Origin: DAOTVY01 sp041082245
Lineage (GTDB): Bacteria; Chloroflexota; Chloroflexia; DTKN01
Direction: 5' to 3'
NCBI GenBank assembly: GCA_041082245.1
Contig: JBDOIE010000033.1
Coordinates: 3,185-67,184, forward strand
Length of the DNA stretch: 64,000 bases
Part shown: positions 1 through 9,520 of the stretch, piece after piece
How positions within the stretch are numbered: the stretch's first letter is position 1
How the letters are laid out: each line of letters starts with the position of its first letter
Translations under genes and position numbers: made by a program
The notes under the pieces: generated by a model
The model's input: only the letters and a program-made list of their open reading frames with translations
Databases searched by the model: none
Told to the model about the DNA's origin: nothing

Positions 1-19
1 CTCCTGGCGCGGGCCTGCC

Positions 20-2212
20 TTGCGGCTGCGAGGAGGGGGCTTCCTGAACCTCGCGGTCTTCTTGCTCCTCGGCTTCTTCCTCTGCTTTCCCGGGGAATGG
101 ATCCTCGGAGGGCAGGACCCGGGCGTGTATCTGGCCACCGGGGCTTCGATCGCCCGGAGCGGGGGGCTCCTGCGCTACGACCCGGAGATCGCGCGGATGC
201 CGGCCGCGGCCCGTTCGCTTCTCCTTTCCCATTACATCGGTCAGTGGTGGCAACTTCCCGGGTTTTACGTCACCGATTTCGCTTCCGGGCAGGTCACCCC
301 CCAGTTCCTTCACCTGTATCCCACCTGGCTTGCACTCGGCTACGCCGCTGGGGGGATTTCGGGTGTCCTGCTGCTCACCCCGCTTTTCTCTCTTCTGGGG
401 CTTGTGGCCGGTTTCTTCCTCGTGCGCCGCCTCTTTGGCGAGTGGCCGGCCCGCCTGGCACTGGTGCTCCTTGCCCTGAATCCTGCTCAGGTGTGGTTCG
501 CCCGGCAGCCGGTGGCAGAATCGCTGACCCTGCTGCTCCTCTTGGGCGGGTGGTACCTGCTCTTGCGGGCCGCGCAGGAGCCGGGGCGGTGGGATCTCGC
601 CTGCTTCGCGGGATTGGCGCTGGGGGAACTGGCCCTTACGAAAATCGAGTTTCTGTTCCTCCCGGTGCTGCTTTGCCTCTGGTTCTTGCTGCGGGCATGG
701 GCCGGCCGCCCCGCCCCGAACGGACGCGTCTTCCTGGTCGCATGCGGCGCGCCGACGGTCCATGGCATCCTGCATCTCGTGTTCATCGCTCGACCCTATC
801 TCCACACCTTCCGCACCTCCCTGGAGCGACAACGCCTTCCGGTCGACCTTCGCGCGCTTGGAGCCTTGGCGCTTGCCCTGGGGGTGGTCGGGGCGGTGGC
901 GATGCTCCTCTTTCGCCCGCGGTGGATCCGGACGCTCGCGCGGCTGGAGGCAGGCGGGGACGCGGTGCGGCGTGCCGTCGCCCTGTTCTGGATCTTCCTC
1001 GTGGTGGTATTCGGCCCCGTGCGGATGGCGCTCTCCCCGGCGCGCGTCCAGGTCGGTGGAGAGTGGTTCCCCAACTACCACCGGCTCAGTTTCCTCCGAC
1101 TGAGCTGGTACCTATCCGCGCCGGGATTGGTGCTGGGGTTTGCCGGGGTGTGGTGGTGGATACGCCGCCGCCTGGACAGTATCTCCTTTCCTTTCCTCCT
1201 CGCCTTCTTCTTCCAGTTCGCCTCCTATGCCTACCGCACGCTGGCTGACCCCTACCATTTCTGGATGATGCGCCGCTACATCCCGCTGGTCTTTCCGGTA
1301 TGCCTTGTGGGGGTCGCGGTGGCCATCTGGCGCGTGCGAATGGCTCCGCTGAGCCGTTCCGTGCGGCGCGGCGGTGCCTTGCTGCTCGTCGGGCTGCTCC
1401 TGTTTCTTCTGGTGCGTGCGGATGCGCCGTTCGCCTCGCGCCGGGAGATGGCGGGGACGACGAAGGCGCTCTCGGAGTTGGCTGCCCGGGTCCCCGACGG
1501 TGCGCCGCTGCTGATCGAGCATTTCGGGGCAGCGCTGGCGACTCCTCTGCGATACCTCTACGGAAAAGCAGCCTACACGCTGCTCCCCCCGGCACCATTC
1601 GAGGGTCGCAACACAGAGGCGCTGCCTTGGGAAACGCTCTGGCCGGTGCTGCGGGAGTGGCCGACGACCGATACCCTGTACTTGCTCCTGGAACAGGTCC
1701 CTTCCCTGTACTACGCGGGCTTTTCTCTGGAGGAGATCGGGCACTTTCGTCTGGAGACGTGGACGACGGAAACGAGCTACGACCACCTGCCAAGCACGCA
1801 GGTGCAGGTACGGTCGCAGCAGGGGCTGTTCCGCCTGCAGCGTCAGCCCGACGCGCCGACGCTTTTCCGGTTGCGCCTTTCGACGCCCGTCTGGACCGGG
1901 GTTTGCACGTCGCTCGAGCTGCCAGCGATCGATCGGCCGGTGCGCCTGAGGGTCGAAGCGGCCGGCTTTCGCCCGCAAGGGTTGCCCCCGGCCCATCTGA
2001 CCGTCTTCTGGCAGGGACGGGCAATCGCCCAGGAAAGGCTCGAGCCTTCATGGGAGCCAAAGGAGCTTGCCTTCGAGCTGCGCCTTTCGGGGGGAGCAGG
2101 GCGCCTGGAGCTGTGCAGCGACACCTGGAACCCGGAAGCGTTCGGCTTTGGTGGAACGCCGCGGCAGGTGGGGATCCAGTTATACGCATTGCAGCTGGAG
2201 GAGGGAAAGTAG
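20..2212 (+). CDS. Polytopic GT-C-type glycosyltransferase-like membrane protein, possibly 5' partial
   Basis: This is a protein of about 730 residues. The first 460 residues alternate hydrophobic segments (roughly 10-12 transmembrane helices), and the C-terminal 250 residues look extracytoplasmic with beta-type composition. An early loop holds the acidic stretch QDPGVYLATG, which resembles the first-loop acidic motif of GT-C enzymes such as the ArnT/GT39 group that use lipid-linked sugars. The start shown is a TTG without a convincing ribosome-binding site. The frame stays open to the window edge, so the true start may lie upstream. It ends about 100 bp before the ABC exporter operon on the same strand. 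The exact sugar or lipid substrate cannot be read from the sequence, and the family call itself is moderate. Confidence 0.6.
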   Translation: MRLRGGGFLNLAVFLLLGFFLCFPGEWILGGQDPGVYLATGASIARSGGLLRYDPEIARMPAAARSLLLSHYIGQWWQLPGFYVTDFASGQVTPQFLHLYPTWLALGYAAGGISGVLLLTPLFSLLGLVAGFFLVRRLFGEWPARLALVLLALNPAQVWFARQPVAESLTLLLLLGGWYLLLRAAQEPGRWDLACFAGLALGELALTKIEFLFLPVLLCLWFLLRAWAGRPAPNGRVFLVACGAPTVHGILHLVFIARPYLHTFRTSLERQRLPVDLRALGALALALGVVGAVAMLLFRPRWIRTLARLEAGGDAVRRAVALFWIFLVVVFGPVRMALSPARVQVGGEWFPNYHRLSFLRLSWYLSAPGLVLGFAGVWWWIRRRLDSISFPFLLAFFFQFASYAYRTLADPYHFWMMRRYIPLVFPVCLVGVAVAIWRVRMAPLSRSVRRGGALLLVGLLLFLLVRADAPFASRREMAGTTKALSELAARVPDGAPLLIEHFGAALATPLRYLYGKAAYTLLPPAPFEGRNTEALPWETLWPVLREWPTTDTLYLLLEQVPSLYYAGFSLEEIGHFRLETWTTETSYDHLPSTQVQVRSQQGLFRLQRQPDAPTLFRLRLSTPVWTGVCTSLELPAIDRPVRLRVEAAGFRPQGLPPAHLTVFWQGRAIAQERLEPSWEPKELAFELRLSGGAGRLELCSDTWNPEAFGFGGTPRQVGIQLYALQLEEGK

Positions 2213-2320
2213 GCCAAACCGGAGACCGACGCAGGTTTCTCATCCCGGTCTCATCTTCAGGGGCTAGAGTAACGAATTGGCTTTCCGGACGACCGCATCC
2301 CAGTCCAGGAGGTGGCGACT

Positions 2321-3232
2321 TTGATCCAGGTCGAAGGGTTGACCAAGCGTTTCGGACCCATCACGGCCATCCAGGATGTGACCTTCTCGGTGCGGAAAGG
2401 GGAGATCCTGGGCTTCCTGGGTCCGAACGCTGCGGGCAAGACGACCACCATGCGCATCCTGACCGGCTACCTCACCCCCACGGCCGGCCGGGCGACGGTG
2501 GCCGGATACGACGTGATGGAGGAGTCCCTGGAGGTGCGCCGGCACGTGGGGTACCTCCCCGAAGATGTGCCGCTCTATCCCGAGATGACCGTGCGCGATT
2601 ACCTGCGCTTCTGGGCCCGGCTGCGGGGGTTGGACCGGGCGGAGGTGCGCATCCGGGCGGTGATCGAACGGTGCGCGCTCGTAGGATGGGAGAACGCGCT
2701 GGTTGGACGCCTGTCCAAGGGCTACCGGCAACGACTGGGCCTGGCGCAGGCGCTGCTCCACGAGCCGGAGGTGCTCATTCTGGACGAGCCGACCGGTGGG
2801 CTCGATCCGCGGCAGATCATCGAGGTGCGGGAGTTGATCCGCAGCCTGGCCGGCGACCATACCGTGATCCTGAGCACGCACATTCTCCCCGAGGTGAGCC
2901 AGACCTGCCAGCGGGTCGTGATCATCCATCAGGGGCGCATCGTGGCCGAGGGCACGCCGGAGGAGCTGAACGCCCGCCTGAAGGGGAGCGACCAGGTGCT
3001 CCTGGAGGTAGGCCGGCCGGCTCCCGATGCTGCGGAGCAGATCCAGCGTATCCCGGGGGTAGTGCGGGTGCGGGAGAAGGCGCCGGGGCAGTACGAAGTG
3101 ACCTGTGCCCTCGGGCGGGACCTGCGCCCCGAGCTCGCCGCGCTGGCCGTGCATCGGGGGTGGGATCTGCTCCAGCTACGCCCCCTGGACCTGAGCCTGG
3201 AGGAGATCTTCCTCCAGTTGACCCGGGAATAG
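2321..3232 (+). CDS. ABC transporter ATP-binding protein, GldA/CcmA-like
   Basis: This is the cytoplasmic ATPase of an ABC-2 type exporter. The Walker A region reads GPNAAGKTTTM, with Ala where Gly or Ser is common. The signature is LSKGYRQRLGLAQALLH, and the Walker B is VLILDEPTGGLDP followed by the H-loop STHILPEV. A C-terminal domain of about 80 residues follows, as in GldA-type ATPases. A GTG at 2312 is in frame but overlaps the ribosome-binding site AGGAGG. The TTG at 2321 sits 8 nt after that site and starts directly at the conserved IQVEGLTKRFG, so it is preferred. It is followed after 12 nt by the permease gene, and the four genes to 6078 form one operon. Confidence 0.9.
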   Translation: MIQVEGLTKRFGPITAIQDVTFSVRKGEILGFLGPNAAGKTTTMRILTGYLTPTAGRATVAGYDVMEESLEVRRHVGYLPEDVPLYPEMTVRDYLRFWARLRGLDRAEVRIRAVIERCALVGWENALVGRLSKGYRQRLGLAQALLHEPEVLILDEPTGGLDPRQIIEVRELIRSLAGDHTVILSTHILPEVSQTCQRVVIIHQGRIVAEGTPEELNARLKGSDQVLLEVGRPAPDAAEQIQRIPGVVRVREKAPGQYEVTCALGRDLRPELAALAVHRGWDLLQLRPLDLSLEEIFLQLTRE

Positions 3233-3244
3233 CGGAGGAAGGCC

Positions 3245-3964
3245 GTGCGGAACATCTGGACGATCGCCCGTCGCGAGTTTGCCGCCTACTTCGTCTCACC
3301 GATCGCGTATGCGGTGGCGGTGATCTTTTTCCTCATCCTGGGCTTTTTCTTCAACTTTGTGGACCTGCCTCAACAGGCCTACTACGCTTCGGTGGCCGAT
3401 GTCTTCAGCCGCGTGACGACGATCTCTTTTTTCATCGCCCCGGCCCTCACCATGCGGCTGATCGCGGAAGAACGCCGTTCCCGCACCCTGGAGCTGCTGC
3501 TCACGGCGCCCATCCGGGATAGCGAGCTGATCCTGGGGAAATTCTTCGCTGGCCTGGGGTTCTACCTGGTGCTTGTCGCCCTGGCCTCTATCTACCCTCT
3601 GATCCTGCTCGCCTTCGGCAACCCGGACCCGCGCCTGCTGATCACGGGATACCTCGGGGTCGTGCTGTTCGGAGCGGCGCTTATTGCGCTGGGCACGCTC
3701 GCCTCGACGTTCACGCAGAACCAGATCCTGGCCTTTTTCGCCGGATTTGGGATGGTCCTGGCGCTGATGCTGATCGGCGCACCGGCCCAGATCGCTGGCC
3801 CTCGCGCGGGGGAGGTGTTCCGGGCCCTGGCGATCACGAGCCACCTGGCCGATTTTCAGATGGGCATCCTCGATACCCGACATATCGTTTACTTCCTCAG
3901 CCTGACGGTGGCAGCGCTCTTCCTGGCCACGCGGGTGCTCGAGGGACGGAGGTGGAGCGGATGA
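3245..3964 (+). CDS. ABC-2 type permease, GldF-like
   Basis: This is a membrane permease of 239 residues with six predicted transmembrane helices. It has the typical opening NIWTIARREFAAYF and the motif EERRSRTLELLLTAPI, which is characteristic of ABC-2 permeases of the GldF/NosY kind. It would form the export channel with the preceding ATPase. The GTG start at 3245 follows a GGAGGAAGGCC ribosome-binding region. Its stop codon overlaps the next start as ATGA, so translation of the two is coupled. The substrate is unknown; gliding is not implied, because this gene set is widespread in non-gliding bacteria. Confidence 0.88.
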   Translation: MRNIWTIARREFAAYFVSPIAYAVAVIFFLILGFFFNFVDLPQQAYYASVADVFSRVTTISFFIAPALTMRLIAEERRSRTLELLLTAPIRDSELILGKFFAGLGFYLVLVALASIYPLILLAFGNPDPRLLITGYLGVVLFGAALIALGTLASTFTQNQILAFFAGFGMVLALMLIGAPAQIAGPRAGEVFRALAITSHLADFQMGILDTRHIVYFLSLTVAALFLATRVLEGRRWSG

Positions 3965-5514
3965 ACCGGCGTCTTGCCCAACGGATCGCTTCCTGGAACG
4001 GATATCTCGCGTTGGCCGGAGGGCTTGTGCTCCTCGGAGGGGTAGCCGCACTCCTGATCCGGGGCCGGCGCTCCCCAGCGGGGGACATCGCGCTGATCGT
4101 GGGAGTGGTCCTCCTGATCGCTGCCTGGGCGGTCAACCCGGCCGCCGTCCGTCGTGTGCTTACAGCACGGAGCACGCGCTACGGGAGCGTTGTGCTGCTC
4201 ATGGCCGCCGGACTGATCGGCATCATGGTCGTGCTGAACGTACTATCGTACCGGCACTACCGCCGCTGGGACCTGACGGAGGAACGGTTGCACTCCCTTT
4301 CGGCGCAAACCCGGCAGGTGCTCGCGGAGCTGAAGCAACCGGTGCAGGTGACCGGTTTCTTCTACCGCAGCCAGCGCGACGAGCAGTCGGAAGCGCGTTA
4401 CATGCTGGAGAACTATGCCGCTCTGACGCCGCTTTTCTCGTACCGGCTGGTAGACCCCGAAGTCAGCCGGGTGCTGGCGCAGCAGTACGGCGTGAGCGGC
4501 GATGCGTATGTGCTCGTCTTTGAAAGCGGAGAGCAACGCTACAGCGTCTACAGTCTGGAGGAAGCGGACTGGACAGGGGCCATCCTGCGCGTGACGAGCG
4601 GCCGGCAGGTGACGGTCTACTTCGTGACCGGCCATGGGGAAGGGGATATCTACAGCACGCAGCGCGATGGGTATGCGGCCATCCGGGGCCTGCTGGAAGA
4701 GGCGAACTACCGGGTGGAGACGCTTGCCCTGGCGGCCTATACGGGTACGCTTCCTGTCAGCGACACGGTGGTCGTGCTCCTGGGGCCCCAGGAAGCGCTG
4801 ACCCCCGATGAACAGCGCCTGCTGGCCGGGTACCTCGCCCGTGGCGGGAAGCTTTTCGCGCTGCTCGACCCTGCCCCGTCCGCCGACATCAACGACATCC
4901 TGCGGCTATGGGGCGTTTATGCCCAGGATGATCTGATCATCGATCCGCTGAACGCCGTCGCCGGTTCCGACCCGGCGACGCCTGTGGCCGACAAAGTGCA
5001 GCAGAACCACGCGATCACGCGGAACGTATCGCGTCCCTTCTTCCCGGGCGCTCGTTCCCTGGAGGCGACGAACACCATGCTCCCGGGGCTGGATGTGACA
5101 CCGCTTCTGGGGACGAGCGACGAGGCCTGGGGAGAAACGGACCTGAGCCACCAGCCGCTTACCTTCGACAGCGGCAAGGACTACAAAGGCCCTCTGGTGC
5201 TGGCAGCGGCAGTACAGGGGCGGGTTCAGGGGAGCAACCAGACGACCGACACGCGCATCGTGCTCGTGGGGGATTCGGACTTTGGCCGGAACTGGGCAGG
5301 TACGGCGGATAACCAGCGCTTTTTCGTGAACGCGGTGAACTGGCTGGCCGAGGAGGAACGGCTGATCGACCTGGCTCCGGTGCAGTACGAGTCCCGGCAG
5401 GTCGTGCTGGGCACGGTGCAGTCGCGCGCGATCCGGTACCTCACGCTCGTGGGGATTCCGCTCTTGATCGTGCTGGCGGGCGTGGGGGTCTGGCTGCAGC
5501 GAAGGAAGAGGTAG
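3961..5514 (+). CDS. GldG-like auxiliary protein of an ABC exporter
   Basis: This protein of about 517 residues has two N-terminal hydrophobic segments (about residues 15-35 and 40-60), a third near residue 90, a large extracytoplasmic domain and one C-terminal helix ending in RRKR. The region RWDLTEERLHSLSAQTRQVL and the later VYFVTGHGEGD match the GldG/ABC-type transport-system auxiliary family. The chosen ATG at 3961 lies 8 nt after GGAGG and overlaps the permease stop as ATGA; an in-frame GTG at 3952 is less likely. The soluble part probably sits outside the membrane and binds the exported substrate or a partner. That role is inferred from the family rather than shown by motifs. Confidence 0.85.
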   Translation: MNRRLAQRIASWNGYLALAGGLVLLGGVAALLIRGRRSPAGDIALIVGVVLLIAAWAVNPAAVRRVLTARSTRYGSVVLLMAAGLIGIMVVLNVLSYRHYRRWDLTEERLHSLSAQTRQVLAELKQPVQVTGFFYRSQRDEQSEARYMLENYAALTPLFSYRLVDPEVSRVLAQQYGVSGDAYVLVFESGEQRYSVYSLEEADWTGAILRVTSGRQVTVYFVTGHGEGDIYSTQRDGYAAIRGLLEEANYRVETLALAAYTGTLPVSDTVVVLLGPQEALTPDEQRLLAGYLARGGKLFALLDPAPSADINDILRLWGVYAQDDLIIDPLNAVAGSDPATPVADKVQQNHAITRNVSRPFFPGARSLEATNTMLPGLDVTPLLGTSDEAWGETDLSHQPLTFDSGKDYKGPLVLAAAVQGRVQGSNQTTDTRIVLVGDSDFGRNWAGTADNQRFFVNAVNWLAEEERLIDLAPVQYESRQVVLGTVQSRAIRYLTLVGIPLLIVLAGVGVWLQRRKR

Positions 5515-5520
5515 GGCGAG

Positions 5521-6078
5521 ATGCGAAAGATGCGCTGGACGGCCGCGATCCTTTTGGCCGTCTTCCTGGTGCTTGTTGCGGTGGTCTACTGGCTCGAGTT
5601 CCAGCGGCCGGCCGCGGAGGAGAGCTCCCCCTACGAACCGCTGTGGCCCGAGCTGACCGTGGGCCAGGTGGTGCGCGTGACGGTGGAGGGCGAGCTGGGG
5701 CTGCGGTGCACGGTGGAACTGGACGCGCTGGGCCAGTGGCAGATGGTGGAGCCGACGCCGGGGCCGGCCGACGGGAAGCGGGTGCAGCGGCTGGTGGAGC
5801 ACTGGGTGGAGATCTCCACCTACCGGCGCTTTGCGCCGGAGGAGGTCGATCTGGAGCAGTTCGGATTGCTTTCCCCAAAGGCCACGATCGTGCTCGGGCT
5901 GGCGAACGGCGAGTCGTGGACGATCGCGATCGGGGAAAAGAGCCCGAAGGGAAACACCTACTATGCTCAGTGGCGCGGACAGGTGCATTTGCTTCCGCGC
6001 GGCCCGGTGGAGGAAGCGCTCGGCCTGCTGAGCACGCCGCCCTACCCGCCCACGCCCACGCCGGAGCCTACGGGTTAG
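5521..6078 (+). CDS. DUF4340 domain-containing protein, last gene of ABC exporter operon
   Basis: This protein of 185 residues has one N-terminal membrane anchor (about residues 5-25) and an extracytoplasmic domain. The stretch WTIAIGEKSPKGNTYYAQW is typical of DUF4340 proteins, which commonly follow GldG-like genes. The C-terminus is Pro-Thr-rich. It starts 6 nt after the GldG-like stop codon and is followed by a strong hairpin, so it closes the operon. Its biochemical role is unknown. Confidence 0.8.
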   Translation: MRKMRWTAAILLAVFLVLVAVVYWLEFQRPAAEESSPYEPLWPELTVGQVVRVTVEGELGLRCTVELDALGQWQMVEPTPGPADGKRVQRLVEHWVEISTYRRFAPEEVDLEQFGLLSPKATIVLGLANGESWTIAIGEKSPKGNTYYAQWRGQVHLLPRGPVEEALGLLSTPPYPPTPTPEPTG

Positions 6079-6158
6079 GTGTCTACCGCACCAGGGAAGG
6101 GATCGCACCCCGTTTCCTCTCCGGTGCAAGGGCTGCTCCGGGGCTATGCCTGCTGCAG

Positions 6159-6203
6159 GGAAGGAGGACCGGGTTGCGGCCGCCGCAACCCGGTCCCTTC
6201 CTC
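6159..6203 (+). terminator. Long GC-rich hairpin after ABC operon
   Basis: GGACCGGGTTGCGG and CCGCAACCCGGTCC form a perfect 14-bp stem with a 3-nt loop, extended by GGAAG/CTTCC after a 2-nt bulge. No clear U-tract follows. Its position 80 bp after the DUF4340 gene fits transcription termination of the operon. Confidence 0.6.
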
Positions 6204-6910
6204 CGAGTGCCGGGGGACATCGGGGGATCGATCCGCCGGAGCAGGGCAGAAGCGCACACGCTGCATCCGCAGGAAAGGCAGGATCTCGCCTCTGCCTCGG
6301 TGTCGGAGGGCCGTCGCTGGTTCAAGGTGCCAGCGACGCCCCGGGCACCACATCCGCTGAAGATCGTCTCCGCTCCGCAGCCAGATGTGCGGGGCCGGAG
6401 ACGAGGCCGTTCCTAGAAAAGGCGATCGCCCGGAAAAGGCGGGCGATGTTGGGAAAGTTTTCCTGCTCCTCGAACAAGCCGTGTTGTCAAGTAGCTGTGT
6501 CTGAGGTTGGGACATGATCTGGAGCACGGTGGCATTCCCCCGTCCCCCTGCGCTGCGGGCTGGACCGTGAACCCCCTCATCCCCCTTACCCCCTTCTCCC
6601 CCACTGCTGCGCGGCGAGGGAGAGGGAGGCGAGGCGAACCCCTATTTCTCGCCCTTCCCTTCTCTGCCGCCGAACGGCGGGCGGGAGGGAGAGCGTCCCT
6701 GTCCCAACTCGTGTCCGAACTTCGGGCTGTGTATCGCAACAGGCTCTGCCCTGTTCAGCGCTGCTTTTCGTTACCGCCCCGCTTGAGCGGCTGGGAGGCG
6801 AAAAGCCGTGCATTGAACGGTGCGAAACCGTGGGTCGAACCGTAGCGGGGGAACTACCCAGAAGCGACCGTAAGTGCAGCCCGGCTATCCCCACCCGGGC
6901 GAAGTACAGG
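6204..6910. other. Gene-free intergenic region
   Basis: No frame here has coding character. The region contains the dispersed repeat at 6506-6720, which is described separately. The remainder shows no recognisable gene, RNA or promoter of good quality. Confidence 0.6.
6506..6720. repeat. Dispersed MITE-like repeat, copy A
   Basis: This element of about 215 bp begins with GTTGGGAC and ends with GTCCCAACTCGTGTCCGAAC, so the ends are inverted repeats of each other. A related copy lies at 43090-43270. The left part (CACGGTGGCATT, CCCCGTCCCCC, GCGCTGCGGGC) and the right end are nearly identical between copies, while the pyrimidine- then purine-rich centre diverges. It contains no coding capacity. 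Confidence 0.7.
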
Positions 6911-7867
6911 TCAGGCTCCCAGCAGGTGCAGCACCACGGTGAGCGTGAAGAGGCTTGCCACTGTCGTCCCGACCACCACCGTGGAGACAAAGCGGGGAGC
7001 CGCATCGAACTCGGTTGACAGGATCACCGAAACCACCGCGGTCGGCATGGCTGCTTCGAGGATCGTCACCTGGGCCGAAAGGCCGCTCAGCCCGAGCAGC
7101 CGCACGAGCCCCCAGGCAACCAGCGGCGAGAGCACCAGGCGCGTCACTCCGGCCAGCACCATGCGCCAGGAGAACCGCGTCCGCTCGTCCGCCGCAAGTT
7201 GCATTCCCAGTACCAGGGAAAAGACGGGGATCGCGGCCTGCGAGAGGATCTTTACCCCGCGGTAAAGGCTGGTTAACCACCCGATCGGCCGGCCGCCGAG
7301 CAAGAGCGCGTCGCCCCCCTGAAAGCCCACCAGGCGCAACACCAGGGCCAAAGCGACCCCGTAGACCAGGGGGACGTGCAACACCTGCCTTATGGCTTCC
7401 CTCGCGCCCCCAGCGTGGCCGCGTGCCGCGACGTAGACCCCCAAAGAATTGGCCAGAAGCGCCGCACCGACAGCAAAGACCGTTGCCCGTTCGAGCCCCG
7501 CCGTCCCGAAGGCGAGCAACACCACCGGAAAACCGTAGTTTGTCGAGTTGATCAGCAGCGACGAAAGCACGTAGCCGCTGTGCTCCGGCGGCGGTAACCG
7601 CAGCAGGCGTCCGATTCCCCAGGAGAGGAATAGCACAATGGCAAACAGGAGCACTACGCTCAGGAAAATCCGGCCGGCTTCCCCGGCGGTGACCTGCGTT
7701 TCCATCAGCAGGACGAATACGATCGACGGGGCCAGGAAATAGAGCGCCAGGCGGGAAAAGGGACGGGGATCGAGCCGGAACAGCCGTCGGGCAAGGAACC
7801 CGGCTCCCCATACCACGGTCAGCGGAAGGAGCACCCGGAGAAAGATGTCCAGGAGATCGGCCATCAT
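6911..7867 (-). CDS. AEC-family transporter (auxin efflux carrier-like permease)
   Basis: This is a membrane protein of about 318 residues with roughly ten transmembrane helices in two halves. It shows the Asn-rich half-helix motif INSTNYGFPVVLLAFG and the late EAAMPTAVVSVILSTEF, both typical of the AEC/BASS-like family that moves organic anions. The start at 7867 is chosen because ATGA there overlaps the stop of the upstream gene and the hydrophobic sequence begins immediately; a second Met follows at 7864. The frame runs open further upstream, but that extension is shadow sequence within the neighbouring gene. The substrate is unknown. Confidence 0.88.
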   Translation of the reverse strand: MMADLLDIFLRVLLPLTVVWGAGFLARRLFRLDPRPFSRLALYFLAPSIVFVLLMETQVTAGEAGRIFLSVVLLFAIVLFLSWGIGRLLRLPPPEHSGYVLSSLLINSTNYGFPVVLLAFGTAGLERATVFAVGAALLANSLGVYVAARGHAGGAREAIRQVLHVPLVYGVALALVLRLVGFQGGDALLLGGRPIGWLTSLYRGVKILSQAAIPVFSLVLGMQLAADERTRFSWRMVLAGVTRLVLSPLVAWGLVRLLGLSGLSAQVTILEAAMPTAVVSVILSTEFDAAPRFVSTVVVGTTVASLFTLTVVLHLLGA

Positions 7868-9444
7868 CGCGCCTGCACGTAGTTGAGGATCATCTGGTCG
7901 ACCACGTGTTCCACCGGGGCACGATCGTCCGTGAAGACGATCCCTTCCCCGCTCCACACCCGCGCGTGGTCCTGCACGTAGGCGATCACGTGGCGCAACA
8001 CCGGGTGCTCCAGGCGCGCAGCGTTGTGGGCAAAGTCGGCCAGGGAACTCGGCCGCATGGTTGCCACCACGATGCTGTTCGTCACCCCGTATCCGGGCAG
8101 GTCGATCACAAAGACGCTGGGGAACACCCGCTGCATCGTCGCCGCGATCGCGTCGACCAGCCGCTCGTCACCTACCACATGCCCGACGTTGATCGCGCAC
8201 ACCCCGTTGCTCTCGAGATGCGCCCGCACCTGTGCAAAAAACTCCTCGGTCGTCAGGTGGAACGGGATGTAAGGCTGCCGGTAGGCGTCGATGGCTACGA
8301 TGTCATAGCGCCGCGGCACCGTGCTCAAGAAGTATCGGCCATCCTGTACGTAGACGTGGAGGACGCCCAGGGCTTCCTCTTCTCCCATGCGGAAGTACCG
8401 ACGCCCCACCTCCACGATCTCCGGGTCCAGTTCTACCCCATCGATCTGCACCCGATCCCCGTACACGGCGGCGTACTGCTTCGGGATCGTGCCGGCCGCG
8501 GATCCGATCAGGCACATCGAGGAGAATCCCCCCTCGGGTACATCCGGGGCAAAGTATGGGGCGATCAGGAAGATATCCCAGGGTCCGTAGGAAAGGAGGT
8601 CGAACGGGTCACGGGTGCGCTCGTAGGTCAGCGAGTGGTACGAATGCACCGCCAGCCCTTCGTTCAGGGCCAGGTAGATACGGTCTCCTTCCCGGTACAC
8701 CTGAATGTAGTTGTAGACCGATTCGCGCTCGTCCACTAGCACCGTTCCCGGGGGTGGCTCACGCCAGCCGCGCCAGGCGCCGACCAGGAAGAGCACTACC
8801 AGTACCCCGATCCCGAGCAGCAAAAGGAGGAACACCAGCCGCGTCGTCCACCGGGACACGCCGATCAGGGCCACGAGCAGCAACAGGAACGAGAAGGCGT
8901 AGAAGGTGAGCGAAACGCCCCACAGTGGGATGGTCACGAACGAGGGCAGGAGGGTGCCCAGGATACTTCCGACGGTCGAGAGCGCGTAGATCGATCCGGA
9001 GGTGCGGCCGGCGCGGTCGACCGCCATCATCTCCAGGCGTATGGCAAAGGGGGAGACGCACCCGAGCAACACCATCGGGATCGAAAGCAGCACCAGCACG
9101 CCCACGAGCGCCCCGATGTAAAGCCCGGCAGCGACGTTCGCCAGGCCCTGCTGTGCCCATCCGAGCAATGGGCGCGAAAGGGGAGGGATCATCCCGGTAG
9201 CCGCAGCGGCTACGCCCACAAGCCCGTAAAGAAACGAAGCGTGCGGCCGGCGATCCGCCAGCCGGCCCCCCAGCGTGTACCCCACGGAGAGGTAGATCAT
9301 CACCATACCGATCAGGATCGCCCAGATCGGCAGCGGGCTTCCGAAGAAGGTCCCGATCAGTCGGGAAGCCGTCATCTCGATCGCCATCGAGGTCATGCCG
9401 CACAGGAACACCACGAGCAACAGGAAAAAGCGGGATGTACGCAA
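7864..9444 (-). CDS. Membrane-fused spermidine synthase-like protein
   Basis: This is a protein of about 526 residues. The N-terminal half has about seven or eight transmembrane helices and opens with the conserved region LCGMTSMAIEMTASRLIG. The C-terminal half is a Rossmann methyltransferase-like fold of the spermidine synthase type, with CLIGSAAGTIPKQYA, a DPEIVEVGRRYF stretch and YDIVAIDAYRQPYIPFHL. The TTG start at 9444 lies after a strong AAAGGAGG site and right before the first helix. It is co-transcribed with the AEC carrier through an ATGA overlap. A paralogue lies at 44446-46539. Whether it makes polyamines is doubtful, because the nucleotide-binding glycines are altered. Confidence 0.85.
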   Translation of the reverse strand: MRTSRFFLLLVVFLCGMTSMAIEMTASRLIGTFFGSPLPIWAILIGMVMIYLSVGYTLGGRLADRRPHASFLYGLVGVAAAATGMIPPLSRPLLGWAQQGLANVAAGLYIGALVGVLVLLSIPMVLLGCVSPFAIRLEMMAVDRAGRTSGSIYALSTVGSILGTLLPSFVTIPLWGVSLTFYAFSFLLLLVALIGVSRWTTRLVFLLLLLGIGVLVVLFLVGAWRGWREPPPGTVLVDERESVYNYIQVYREGDRIYLALNEGLAVHSYHSLTYERTRDPFDLLSYGPWDIFLIAPYFAPDVPEGGFSSMCLIGSAAGTIPKQYAAVYGDRVQIDGVELDPEIVEVGRRYFRMGEEEALGVLHVYVQDGRYFLSTVPRRYDIVAIDAYRQPYIPFHLTTEEFFAQVRAHLESNGVCAINVGHVVGDERLVDAIAATMQRVFPSVFVIDLPGYGVTNSIVVATMRPSSLADFAHNAARLEHPVLRHVIAYVQDHARVWSGEGIVFTDDRAPVEHVVDQMILNYVQAR

Positions 9445-9491
9445 GGCTGCCTCCTTTGTGCCCCAACCGGTGCCCGAAAGCGGGTAGTGCG

Positions 9492-9520
9492 ATTGTACAC
9501 GAGTCCACGGGCGAACGCAA
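9492..9520 (-). promoter_or_regulatory. Sigma-70-type promoter of the 9444 operon
   Basis: On the minus strand TTGCGT and TACAAT are separated by 17 nt. The -10 lies about 50 nt upstream of the TTG start at 9444. Confidence 0.65.

Noticed and set aside
1300..3522. Long plus-strand frame across the glycosyltransferase end and the ABC ATPase
   Set aside because: It is an Arg/Gly/Ala-rich shadow of conserved genes in another frame, without motifs.
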